Below the pieces are notes generated by a model, which was given only the letters and a program-made list of their open reading frames with translations, was not told where the DNA came from and ran no database searches. Below are positions 1-6,043 of a stretch of 8,717 bases of DNA, one piece after another (within the stretch, counting starts at the first letter, position 1; every line of letters starts with the position of its first letter). Made by a program: the position numbers and the translations under genes. The stretch spans positions 1 to 8,717 of the forward strand of contig CATPAO010000388.1 in NCBI GenBank assembly GCA_955652025.1, read 5' to 3'. This stretch comes from Casimicrobiaceae bacterium (GTDB lineage Bacteria; Pseudomonadota; Gammaproteobacteria; Burkholderiales; Casimicrobiaceae).

Positions 1-1323
1 ACCGTGGACGACGCGTTCGCCCAATTGCAGGCGGACGGATTTCTCGAGCGACGCGTCGGCGACGGCACCTACGTGGCCGCGCGCCTGCCCGGCCAGGCGG
101 CGCCGCTCGCGTTGCGCCGCGCACGCCGACCGAGCGCGCTCGGCCGCCGCGCGCTGGCCGCGGTATCCGCATGGGGACGCAGCGCACAAAGCGATTACGC
201 GCCGCAAAGCGTACCGCAGCCGAGCGCGTTTCTCGCCGGATTACCCGCCCTCGATGCGTTCCCCTTGGCGCTATGGCGGCGTCTCGCCGCGCGGCGTTGG
301 CGCGCGAGCGGGACGGCGATCCTCGGTTATCAGCCATCGCTCGGCTACCTGCCGCTCCGCGGGGCGACTGCGCGCTATCTCGCGACTGCGCGCGGCGTCG
401 ATTGCCGCGCCGATCAGGTCATGATCGCGTCGAGCTCGATGCAGGCGGTCGATGTGCTCGCGCGCGTACTGCTCGAACGCGGCGATGTCGCCTGGATCGA
501 GGATCCGGGATTTCCCAATTTGCGCGCCGTGCTCGCGATGGCGGGCGCGCGCATCGCGCCGGTCCCAGTCGATGCGCAGGGTCTCGACGTCGCCCATGGC
601 GCGCGCCACGCGCCCGCCCCTTCGCTCGTCTACGTCACGCCGTCATGCCAGTATCCGACTGGCGTCACGCTTGCGCTGGAGCGCCGGCTTGCGCTCATCC
701 GGCACGTGCAGACGAACGGCGCGTGGATCATCGAAGATGATTACCAAAGCGAATTCACGTACGCGGGCCGACCCATCGCCGCGCTGGCGAGCCTCGATCG
801 CGGCGGACGCACGCTTTATCTCGGCACCTTCACCAATGCGGTATTTCCGTCGCTGCGGCTCGCGTATCTCGTGCTGCCCCCGTCGCTCGTTCCCGTGTTC
901 GAGGCGGTGCGTCGGCAACTCGATGATCATACGCACGGCTTCATGCAAGCGGTACTCGCCGATTTCATCGACGGCGGGCATTTCAGCGAGCACATGCGAC
1001 GCATGCGCGCGCTCTATCAGGCGCGGCGCGACGCGTTGGTCGCGGCGTGCGCGCGAGACCTTCCGTCGTACGCCACGCTCGGTCCCGCGGCAAGCGGCAT
1101 GAACGTCGCGCTGCATTTGCCTGCGCGGATGCCCGATCGCGACGTCGTGGCAGAGGCGGCCGCTGAAGGACTCCGTCTGTTGCCATTATCGCGCTATGCC
1201 GTCGGCGCGCGGCGCGCGAACGGTCTGTTGCTCGGCTATACTGCGCTGTCGGAGCGGCAGACCGGCGCGGGCATCGCGCGGCTCGCGCGCGTCCTGGTCC
1301 GGCTTGGCGGGGCCGGACGATGA
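1..1323 (+). CDS. MocR/PdxR-type regulator (GntR winged helix + aminotransferase-like domain), 5' truncated, PLP lysine missing
   Basis: The reading frame is open from base 1, so the gene starts upstream; the GTG at 4 lies inside the winged helix and is not the true start. The first ~25 codons match the end of a GntR DNA-binding domain (pattern TV-AF-LQADGFLERRVGDGTYV). A linker of ~50 residues follows, then a fold-type I aminotransferase-like domain: YQPSLGYLPLR, IEDPGFPNLR, YVTPSCQYPTG, IIEDDYQSEF and FPSLRLAY are the usual MocR landmarks in order. The Asp and Tyr of EDDY, which hold the PLP ring in family members, are present. The lysine that forms the Schiff base (family GTFSK) is replaced: the sequence reads GTFTN with codon AAT at 835-837. 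The His of the usual PSHQFPTG is Cys. MocR proteins are PLP-sensing regulators, often of vitamin B6, GABA or amino-acid genes; the target here cannot be read, because upstream DNA is missing. The gene converges on dctA. Family assignment is firm; cofactor binding is in doubt. Confidence 0.93.
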   Translation, partial: TVDDAFAQLQADGFLERRVGDGTYVAARLPGQAAPLALRRARRPSALGRRALAAVSAWGRSAQSDYAPQSVPQPSAFLAGLPALDAFPLALWRRLAARRWRASGTAILGYQPSLGYLPLRGATARYLATARGVDCRADQVMIASSSMQAVDVLARVLLERGDVAWIEDPGFPNLRAVLAMAGARIAPVPVDAQGLDVAHGARHAPAPSLVYVTPSCQYPTGVTLALERRLALIRHVQTNGAWIIEDDYQSEFTYAGRPIAALASLDRGGRTLYLGTFTNAVFPSLRLAYLVLPPSLVPVFEAVRRQLDDHTHGFMQAVLADFIDGGHFSEHMRRMRALYQARRDALVAACARDLPSYATLGPAASGMNVALHLPARMPDRDVVAEAAAEGLRLLPLSRYAVGARRANGLLLGYTALSERQTGAGIARLARVLVRLGGAGR

Positions 1324-1344
1324 CCTAGCTCCTTGTTGTGCTCG

Positions 1345-1410
1345 ATCGCCCCCGCTCGGCGAGACTGCAACCCAGGTGATGGAGTCGCCGAGGCACAAGA
1401 CGGTTTTCAT
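1345..1410 (-). pseudogene. N-terminal remnant of an SGNH/GDSL hydrolase
   Basis: Thirteen bases after the dctA stop, on the same strand, an ATG at 1408-1410 opens a frame beginning MKTVLCLGDSITW. This is the typical start of SGNH/GDSL esterases or arylesterases, including block I (GDS) with the nucleophilic serine. Resemblance ends about 15-20 codons in (VAVSPSGGDR). The frame then runs into the antisense of the MocR gene, and none of the later SGNH blocks (Gly, Asn, Asp-x-x-His) are visible. The 3' limit given is where similarity fades and is approximate. The position suggests it was once the last gene of the dctA operon and was cut off by a deletion or rearrangement that brought the MocR gene next to it. 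No good ribosome binding site is visible. A chance match is possible because the stretch is short, but the 13-residue run is very family-like. Confidence 0.45.
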
Positions 1411-1423
1411 CGCGAGAGTATCG

Positions 1424-2731
1424 CTACGCCGCCTTGCGATGCGGCAGCCGCGCTTCTTCCTCGAGTTCCTCCTCGACGTGGTCGCTCGCCATCATTCGGG
1501 CGAGCTTTTCGCGGTCGAGCTCGTTCTCCCATTTCGAGACGACGATCGTCGCGATGCCGTTGCCGATCAGGTTGGTGAGCGCACGTGCCTCGGACATGAA
1601 GCGATCGACGCCGAGAATCAGCGCGAGGCCTGCGACGGGAATCGTCGGCACGCTGGAAAGCGTCGCCGCGAGCACGATAAAGCCGCTGCCGGTCACGCCC
1701 GACGCCCCCTTGGACGTCAAGAGCAAGACACCCAGGATGGTCAGTTCCTGGATCAGTGTCAGCTCCGTATTGGTTGCCTGCGCGACGAAGAGCGCCGCCA
1801 TCGTGAGATAGATCGACGTACCGTCCAGGTTGAATGAATATCCGGTAGGAATCACCAAGCCGACGACCGATTTCGAGCAGCCGAGCTTCTCCATTTTCTC
1901 CATCATGCGCGGCAGCACAGACTCGGACGACGAGGTGCCGAGCACGATCAAGAGCTCCTCCTTGATGTAGCGGATGAAGCGCAAGATCGAGAATCCGGCC
2001 CAGCGCGCGATCAGGCCCAGCACGACAAAGATGAACAAGAGGCACGTGAGATAGAAGCTTCCCATGAGCTGCGCAAGCTGCTGCAACGAGCCGATCCCGT
2101 AGCGGCCGATCGTGAACGCCATTGCGCCGAACGCGCCGATGGGAGCGAGCTTCATGATGAAGCCGACGACGATGAACAGCCCGTGGGTCACCTTCTCGAT
2201 GAAATCGACGACGACGCGGCCCGTAGCACCCGCCGCGGCCATCGCAAAGCCGAACAACACCGAAAACAGCAGTACCTGCAGGATCTCGCCTTTGGCGAAC
2301 GCGTCGATGACCGTGGTCGGAATGACGTTCAGCAGGAAATCGACGGTGCTCTGCGACTTGGCCGCGGTCGTATAGATAGCGAGACTCTTGGTGTCGAGCG
2401 TCGCCGGGTCGATGTTCATGCCGGCGCCGGGTTTCAACGTGTTCACGACCACGAGACCGATGATCAGCGCCAGCGTGCTGACGACTTCAAAATACAGGAG
2501 TGCCTTGCCGCCGACGCGGCCGATCTTCTTCATGTCCTCCATGCCCGCGATGCCGGTCACGACGGTGCAAAAGATGATGGGCGCGATGATCATCTTGATC
2601 AGCTTGATGAAGGCGTCGCCCAGCGGCTTCATCGCGGCACCGGTGTCCGGATAGAAATGTCCGAGCAGGACGCCGCAGAAAATGGCGAACAGCACCTGAA
2701 CGTACAAATGCCGGTACAGCGGCTTTTTCAT
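1424..2731 (-). CDS. dctA: C4-dicarboxylate:cation symporter DctA
   Basis: A 435-residue inner-membrane protein of the DAACS (SLC1-like) family that takes up succinate, fumarate, malate and related C4-dicarboxylates with a cation gradient. The length is normal and the whole sequence is family-like: N-terminal [17 protein letters not shown], then several hydrophobic helices, the serine-rich re-entrant loop GTSSSES (~265-271), the substrate motif NLDGTS (~301-306), the second loop [11 protein letters not shown] (~340-350) and [12 protein letters not shown] (~376-387). The tail is charged and Glu-rich ([13 protein letters not shown]). The ATG at 2729-2731 is preferred over a TTG 15 bases upstream, because it gives the canonical N-terminus and follows a GGGGGGAG ribosome binding site. 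Only 19 bases separate it from the stop of the LprI/MliC-type gene, so the two are probably co-transcribed. No dedicated promoter is obvious in that gap. No two-component DctBD genes are in the window. A related dicarboxylate or oxo-acid substrate cannot be excluded. Confidence 0.96.
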   Translation of the reverse strand: MKKPLYRHLYVQVLFAIFCGVLLGHFYPDTGAAMKPLGDAFIKLIKMIIAPIIFCTVVTGIAGMEDMKKIGRVGGKALLYFEVVSTLALIIGLVVVNTLKPGAGMNIDPATLDTKSLAIYTTAAKSQSTVDFLLNVIPTTVIDAFAKGEILQVLLFSVLFGFAMAAAGATGRVVVDFIEKVTHGLFIVVGFIMKLAPIGAFGAMAFTIGRYGIGSLQQLAQLMGSFYLTCLLFIFVVLGLIARWAGFSILRFIRYIKEELLIVLGTSSSESVLPRMMEKMEKLGCSKSVVGLVIPTGYSFNLDGTSIYLTMAALFVAQATNTELTLIQELTILGVLLLTSKGASGVTGSGFIVLAATLSSVPTIPVAGLALILGVDRFMSEARALTNLIGNGIATIVVSKWENELDREKLARMMASDHVEEELEEEARLPHRKAA

Positions 2732-2750
2732 TTCGGCTCCCCCCAAAAGC

Positions 2751-3356
2751 TCATGAACGCGTCGAGCATTTGATCGTGCGCCCGAACCACACGACCGACG
2801 CCTCGCCCTGGTGCTCCCAATAGCTGACGCTCGGACCTTCGTAGCGCGCGCCGCTGCCGGATCGCGCGATGAACGCGGTCACCGTGCGGCCGTCGAACGT
2901 GAATCGGGCCGTCGGCGGATCGGTCTCGAAATACTGCGCGACCAGTGCGCCGCCCGGCGCTTCGTTGCAGGCGAAACGGAACGGGCCGCGCGACGGCACC
3001 AGCTTGAATTGCGCCTGCAGATCCGCGATCCTTCGCGTATAGCGTTCCTTGACGCAGCCTTTGCGATCGGTTTCCTTGTTGCAAGCCTCGCGCATGGCGA
3101 GCCACTGTTGTTGATCGGCGGCGAGACGATTCTTCTGCTCGGCAGTCGCCGCCTTGGACGACGCGGCGTAGACGTCGACCAGCTTGGTGTCGAGCGCGCC
3201 GAGCGCGGGATCCTTGCACACTGCCTCGTCGACACCGCCCACGGCCTTTGCGCAGTCGAGCGACGGTGCTGCCGCGACGTCGAACGCCGCCAACGGCGAT
3301 GCGCCGAAAAATGCAGCGACGAATACCCGCGTGATGCTGGTGCGCATTATTCTCAT
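2751..3356 (-). CDS. Secreted LprI-like + MliC-like putative lysozyme inhibitor
   Basis: A 201-residue protein with a signal peptide ([10 protein letters not shown], hydrophobic core [15 protein letters not shown], likely cleavage near AAA-PS at ~30), so periplasmic; there is no lipobox. Residues ~33-118 resemble the LprI N-terminal/DUF1311 domain, with four cysteines (35, 47, 92, 101) and the family pattern [19 protein letters not shown]. Residues ~126-199 resemble MliC (inhibitor of C-type lysozyme): Cys130 and Cys197 could form the domain disulfide, and GSGARY (167-172) followed by YWEHQGEA (179-186) matches the two family motifs. In the second motif the Lys that in characterised MliC proteins reaches into lysozyme appears to be His. 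The ATG at 3354-3356 was chosen as just upstream of the signal peptide with GAGA before it; the ATG at 3345-3347 is the alternative. The gene lies 70 bases after the RraA-like stop and 19 before dctA. Domain assignment is good, inhibitory activity is inferred. Confidence 0.85.
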   Translation of the reverse strand: MRIMRTSITRVFVAAFFGASPLAAFDVAAAPSLDCAKAVGGVDEAVCKDPALGALDTKLVDVYAASSKAATAEQKNRLAADQQQWLAMREACNKETDRKGCVKERYTRRIADLQAQFKLVPSRGPFRFACNEAPGGALVAQYFETDPPTARFTFDGRTVTAFIARSGSGARYEGPSVSYWEHQGEASVVWFGRTIKCSTRS

Positions 3357-3379
3357 TTCAAGTCTCGCTGGAAGCCTTG

Positions 3380-3396
3380 GCGTAGCAATAATACGC
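3380..3396. promoter_or_regulatory. Inverted repeat with a possible -10 element upstream of the LprI/MliC-type gene
   Basis: GCGTA and TACGC arms flank a 7-base centre in the 70-base gap between the RraA-like gene and the lysozyme-inhibitor-like gene. Read on the minus strand the centre holds TATTAT (3388-3393, five of six to TATAAT), about 31 bases before the ATG, but no acceptable -35 lies 16-18 bases further up. It could be an internal promoter with an operator or simply a small hairpin. Confidence 0.25.
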
Positions 3397-3426
3397 AAGC
3401 TAAACGGGCCGCGGGTTCGATCGCGA

Positions 3427-4074
3427 TCAAAACTTGCCGAATTTTTGATAGGCCGCGACCGGATCCATCCCACCGATCAACGCTTTGCGCATTTCGCTTT
3501 CGGTGGCGACGACGTCCTCGGTCCGCTTGACGACTTCTTCGGCGAGATCGTGCGGGACGATCACAACGCCGTCGCGATCCCCGAGCAGATAATCACCGGT
3601 GCGAATGGTCACCGCGCCGATCGTGACGGGTTCGCCGAAGCGGTCGGGGATCCAGCGCTCGACAATGTCCGCGGGCGTCAGGAATGCACAGAACACAGGG
3701 AAGCCCTGTGCGAGCACGAGATCGGTGTCGCGCGATCCCCCATCGACGACGTAACCGAGCACGCCGCGCGCGGCGAGCGTTTGCGCCGACAGCTCGCCCA
3801 TCAGCGCGACCTCGCGATTGTTCGGTTGGCATACGGCGACGTGTCCCGACGGCGCACGCGCGAGCAGCGTGCACCATCCCAACAGGCACTGGTCGCGCGT
3901 CTTCGTTCGGTCGAGATGTCCGGCGACCGTCCAAACCGGGCCCGCGAGGCGGGTACCCGGCGCGATCGCCTTGATGTCAGGCGGCAGAACCGTGTCGTCG
4001 ACGCCCATCATCCGCAGCACATCGTGGACGGCGCCGGTATAGCAATTCGACAGGCGCTCCGTGAGCGTCGGCAT
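3427..4074 (-). CDS. RraA-like protein, HMG/CHA aldolase family
   Basis: A 215-residue protein of the RraA/HMG-aldolase family. Some members are class II (divalent-metal) aldolases that split 4-hydroxy-4-methyl-2-oxoglutarate or 4-carboxy-4-hydroxy-2-oxoadipate to pyruvate plus pyruvate or oxaloacetate; others are oxaloacetate decarboxylases or regulators of RNase E. The key block GELSAQTLAARGVLGYVVDG-GSRD (93-116) is intact, including Asp111 and the Arg115-Asp116 pair that binds substrate and metal in the aldolases, and GDRDGVVIVP (165-174) follows. The length is in the aldolase range and above that of enterobacterial RraA (about 160 residues). The ATG at 4072-4074 gives the usual N-terminus and is preceded by AAGGAG ten bases upstream. 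It is the first gene of the run leading into dctA. The exact substrate cannot be told, because no ring-cleavage pathway genes are visible. Confidence 0.88.
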   Translation of the reverse strand: MPTLTERLSNCYTGAVHDVLRMMGVDDTVLPPDIKAIAPGTRLAGPVWTVAGHLDRTKTRDQCLLGWCTLLARAPSGHVAVCQPNNREVALMGELSAQTLAARGVLGYVVDGGSRDTDLVLAQGFPVFCAFLTPADIVERWIPDRFGEPVTIGAVTIRTGDYLLGDRDGVVIVPHDLAEEVVKRTEDVVATESEMRKALIGGMDPVAAYQKFGKF

Positions 4075-4260
4075 CCGGGAGAGGCTCCTTGGCAGTCGGA
4101 AAACGCAAGTCTGCGCCGGGAGGGACCGACGCGGCAAGGCTCGGGAATCTGCGCGCTGCGTCCGGGCTGGACGCACCCGAGACCATTCGCCCCGGGTCGC
4201 TGTTCAACCGACGGCGATGCCGCTAACATCTCCTACTTCGCTCGTGTCCCGCGCCTTCGC
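4075..4260. promoter_or_regulatory. Divergent intergenic region with a perfect inverted repeat
   Basis: This 186-base gap separates the minus-strand RraA-like operon from the plus-strand CGNR gene and must hold both promoters. It contains TGCGTCC-GGGCT-GGACGCA (4157-4175), a perfect 7-base inverted repeat with a 5-base centre, which suits a dimeric regulator or a small hairpin. On the plus strand TAACAT (4223-4228) is a weak -10 candidate about 33 bases before the CGNR start, with no convincing -35. No clear sigma-70 promoter for the minus strand was found by eye. Confidence 0.35.
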
Positions 4261-4959
4261 ATGCCCAAAGCCGCAGCGCCGGTTAGCGCCGATTCGCCGT
4301 GGGCGCGCTGGCATGTCGCCATTGTCGAAACGGCACCCACCGCGCCGCTTTGCCTGTCGCTCGCCAACACGCGCAATTGGCGCCGTGCGAAGGCGCCGCT
4401 CGAGCACCTGCACGACTATTCCGATGTTCTGCGCTGGGGCGAGAAGCGTGGCTTGCTCGATGCCGGCGAGGTATCGCGATTGGCCGCGGTCGCCGGTGCG
4501 CGGGCGCGGATCGCCCGTGCCGAATTCGCGTCGACGTTGGCGCTGCGCGAGTCGATCTATCGTGTTTTCTCCGAGCGCGCGCATTTTCGCGAGGAAGACG
4601 CGTCGGACGTTGCGTTGATCGACGCGAGCTTCAACGACGCAGTGGCGCAACTCGAGCTCGTCGTCGTCGACGGCAAGCTCACCGCGCGGGCGCGACGCGT
4701 CGAAGCGGGCCTCGAAGCGATGCGCCTGCACGTGGCGCTGTCGGCGGTTTCGCTGCTGACCTCCGAGTTCGCGAGCAAGGTCAAGGAATGCGCGGACGAC
4801 CGGGGCTGTGGTTGGCTGTTCCTCGATCGAACGCGGAACGGGTCGCGCCGATTCTGTTTCTCGAACGAATGCGGCAATCGCGCACGCCAAGTCGCGTTCC
4901 GGCGCCGTCACCACCACACGGTCGCCGATCGACCGAACGCACGCCTCGTCGAGGATTAA
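4261..4959 (+). CDS. CGNR zinc-finger / ABATE-domain putative transcriptional regulator
   Basis: A 232-residue protein with the two parts of the CGNR family. Residues ~27-170 form an ABATE-like helical domain (LCLSLANTRNW, then the HDYSDVLRWGEKRGLL region, and LALRESIYRVF). Residues ~173-214 form the zinc finger: KECADDRGCGWLFLDRTRN, then RRFCF and ECGNRA, with Cys177, Cys183, Cys199 and Cys204 as likely ligands and CGNR at 204-207. Family members are thought to bind DNA; few have known targets. The family 'CSM' before CGNR is CFSN here, a mild variation. The ATG at 4261 was chosen because the domain begins soon after; the frame stays open far upstream, but that part is antisense to the RraA-like gene and lacks any domain. 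There is no good ribosome binding site, so a short or weak leader is possible. It faces away from the aldolase/dctA operon and may control it. The tail (RRRHHHTVADRPNARLVED) is basic. Confidence 0.9.
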   Translation: MPKAAAPVSADSPWARWHVAIVETAPTAPLCLSLANTRNWRRAKAPLEHLHDYSDVLRWGEKRGLLDAGEVSRLAAVAGARARIARAEFASTLALRESIYRVFSERAHFREEDASDVALIDASFNDAVAQLELVVVDGKLTARARRVEAGLEAMRLHVALSAVSLLTSEFASKVKECADDRGCGWLFLDRTRNGSRRFCFSNECGNRARQVAFRRRHHHTVADRPNARLVED

Positions 4960-4961
4960 AT

Positions 4962-4983
4962 CAAAAGCCCCGAGGGGCTTTTG
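4962..4983. terminator. Rho-independent terminator, possibly bidirectional
   Basis: The perfect inverted repeat CAAAAGCCCC / GGGGCTTTTG with a two-base centre (GA) starts two bases after the CGNR stop codon. It gives a G/C stem flanked by A and T runs on both sides, so it should work on the plus strand for the CGNR gene and could also end a minus-strand transcript coming from 5000-5440. Confidence 0.85.
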
Positions 4984-4986
4984 CTG

Positions 4987-5379
4987 TCACATAAAACCGC
5001 ACTTTGGCGCGCGATCAGCCGCCGGTATTGTCCTCGAAAGTGTTTGCCGGCATGCGGAGCGGTGCGACCGAGGACGTCGGTCCGACGATCGTCGGCGCCT
5101 GACCTTCGGATTCACGGGCGCGATCCGAACGCCGCTATTGGTGCCGGAGGTCGTGCCATCCGGGATGCTCATCGAACTCGAACTGGGTGAACTGGGGCTG
5201 GATGAACTGGGACTCGATGTGCTCGTGGAACTCGGGTGCATGGCGGCGAGCGTTTGCTGCCGCATCGCAGCGGCCCTCGCTTCGGCTTGCCGCATTCTCT
5301 CGCCGAGCGGCAAGCCCCTTTGCCCGTCCATTTCATGCGCGACAAACGCGCCCGACGGAGCGATGCGCGGCTGACCCAA
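4987..5379 (-). CDS. Hypothetical protein with Ser/Pro-rich repeat, possibly frameshifted
   Basis: An open frame of 130 codons that I do not recognise. It starts at a TTG (5377-5379) and stops four bases before the terminator. An ATG exists at 5329-5331; neither start has a convincing ribosome binding site, and the frame remains open upstream into the LytTR gene without an ATG. The first part is protein-like (GHNLGQPRIAPSGAFVAHE, then MDGQRGLPLGERMRQ, and AEARAAAMRQQTLAAM) with mostly G/C third bases. From ~5240 to 5138 this frame turns into Ser/Thr/Pro low complexity and then Arg-rich sequence, while the neighbouring minus-strand frame over 5138-5236 has almost pure G/C third bases (Gln-Phe/Glu-Phe repeats, stop TAG at 5135-5137). 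One missing C in the CCC run near 5236 would join the two good halves. It may therefore be a pseudogene, a sequencing error or not a gene at all. Confidence 0.3.
   Translation of the reverse strand: MGQPRIAPSGAFVAHEMDGQRGLPLGERMRQAEARAAAMRQQTLAAMHPSSTSTSSPSSSSPSSPSSSSMSIPDGTTSGTNSGVRIAPVNPKVRRRRSSDRRPRSHRSACRQTLSRTIPAADRAPKCGFM
5174..5234. repeat. Imperfect GAACT(n)G repeat cluster, spacing in multiples of three
   Basis: On the plus strand GAACT occurs at 5174, 5180, 5189, 5204 and 5228, with spacings of 6, 9, 15 and 24 bases. All are multiples of three, which suggests expansion inside a coding frame. On the minus strand it reads as Ser-rich in one frame or as repeated Gln-Phe/Glu-Phe in the next. 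Confidence 0.55.
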
Positions 5380-5440
5380 GTTATGCCCGTTGCCTTCCAG
5401 CGTGGCCCAGGAATCGCCGTTGAACGGCAGCCTAGGTTCC

Positions 5441-5896
5441 TTAGGGTGTGGCGCTTGCGGCGCGACCGAGTCCGAAGGCGTCTTGTATCGGCGCGCGGTA
5501 GCTGCGGCCCGACGTGATCTCGGTGCCGTTCCCGAGAGTGATCAGATACTCGCCATGCAGCAGCGGGCGCAATTCGCGCACGGCGCTGATGTTGACCGCA
5601 TGCGAGCGATGGACGCGGAGGAAAACGGCCGGGTCGAGGCGCGCCATCAGGCCGCTCAGCGTTTCCTTGTGCAGGTAAGGGCGATCCGCCCACAGCCGCA
5701 CGTAGTTGTCCTCGGCTTCGATTCGAACGATGTCGGTCACCTGCACGATGACGATCCGGTTCACCGACTTGACGGCAATGCGCGACAGCGGCCGCGGCGC
5801 CCCGGCGAGCAAATCCGGGCCGACATCCACGGGGTAGCGCGGGTCGCGCGCCTGCAGCGGGTCGTCGTTGTTGTAGCCGTCCCAGGGCGTGCGCAA
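5441..5896 (-). CDS. Stand-alone LytTR DNA-binding regulator (LytTR-1)
   Basis: The C-terminal ~110 residues form a LytTR (AgrA/LytR-type) DNA-binding domain: RIAVKSVNRIVIVQVTDIVRI, then EAEDNYVRLWAD (60-71), LDPAVFLRVHRSHAVN (88-102) and HGEYLITLGNGTEITSGRSY (114-133). In this fold the loop around RSH and the RSYR segment contact DNA. There is no receiver domain or membrane segment; the N-terminus (~35 residues, Asp/Pro-rich) is probably unstructured. The TTG at 5894-5896 is preferred: it has GAGGTAA ten bases upstream, coding bias begins about there, and a possible -10 (TATGAT) overlaps the alternative ATG at 5969-5971. If the ATG is right the protein is 176 rather than 151 residues. It closely resembles LytTR-2 at 6632-7048 (about half the residues identical by eye), so one arose by duplication. 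Target and signal are unknown. Confidence 0.88.
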   Translation of the reverse strand: MRTPWDGYNNDDPLQARDPRYPVDVGPDLLAGAPRPLSRIAVKSVNRIVIVQVTDIVRIEAEDNYVRLWADRPYLHKETLSGLMARLDPAVFLRVHRSHAVNISAVRELRPLLHGEYLITLGNGTEITSGRSYRAPIQDAFGLGRAASATP

Positions 5897-5966
5897 TTCT
5901 TGATTACCTCGTTCGAGGCCAACGCTCTGGCGCGGCCCCCCAGTCGGCGCGCGCACAATATTTCTT

Positions 5967-5972
5967 ATCATA
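5967..5972 (-). promoter_or_regulatory. Candidate -10 element for LytTR-1
   Basis: TATGAT on the minus strand matches five of six bases of TATAAT and overlaps the upstream ATG of the LytTR-1 frame. No good -35 sits 16-18 bases upstream. The same TTGTATG(A/T)T string occurs at the -10 of LytTR-2, which supports its being real. Confidence 0.35.
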
Positions 5973-6043
5973 CAACCGTAATCCGTCGCGCAGACTCTCG
6001 CAAGGATCGCGCGACAGACCGCGCCTGCATGGAGTGAAATGCG

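Noticed and set aside
1434..2773. Several plus-strand frames opposite dctA
   Set aside because: They are antisense shadows of a strongly conserved transporter gene and have no start signals or domains.
3184..4260. Long upstream extension of the CGNR reading frame on the plus strand
   Set aside because: It is antisense to the RraA-like gene and part of the LprI/MliC gene, is rich in Arg/Ala/Gly without any domain, and family similarity begins only after the ATG at 4261.
4808..5374. Plus-strand frame with Leu/Glu/Gly repeats (ELELGELGLDELG) as a gene
   Set aside because: It starts inside the CGNR gene, crosses the terminator at 4962-4983 and becomes Cys/Ala-rich; the repeat is better explained by minus-strand frames, although neither is certain.
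5169..5693. Minus-strand Arg-rich frame overlapping LytTR-1 and the unknown gene
   Set aside because: The composition (Arg/Pro/Ser-rich, no domain) is typical of an out-of-frame reading of G/C-rich coding DNA.
5441..5896. LytTR-1 and the unknown downstream frame as one frameshifted protein
   Set aside because: LytTR-1 ends at the same domain position (SYR-PIQ plus a short tail) as its intact paralogue, so no extension is missing.
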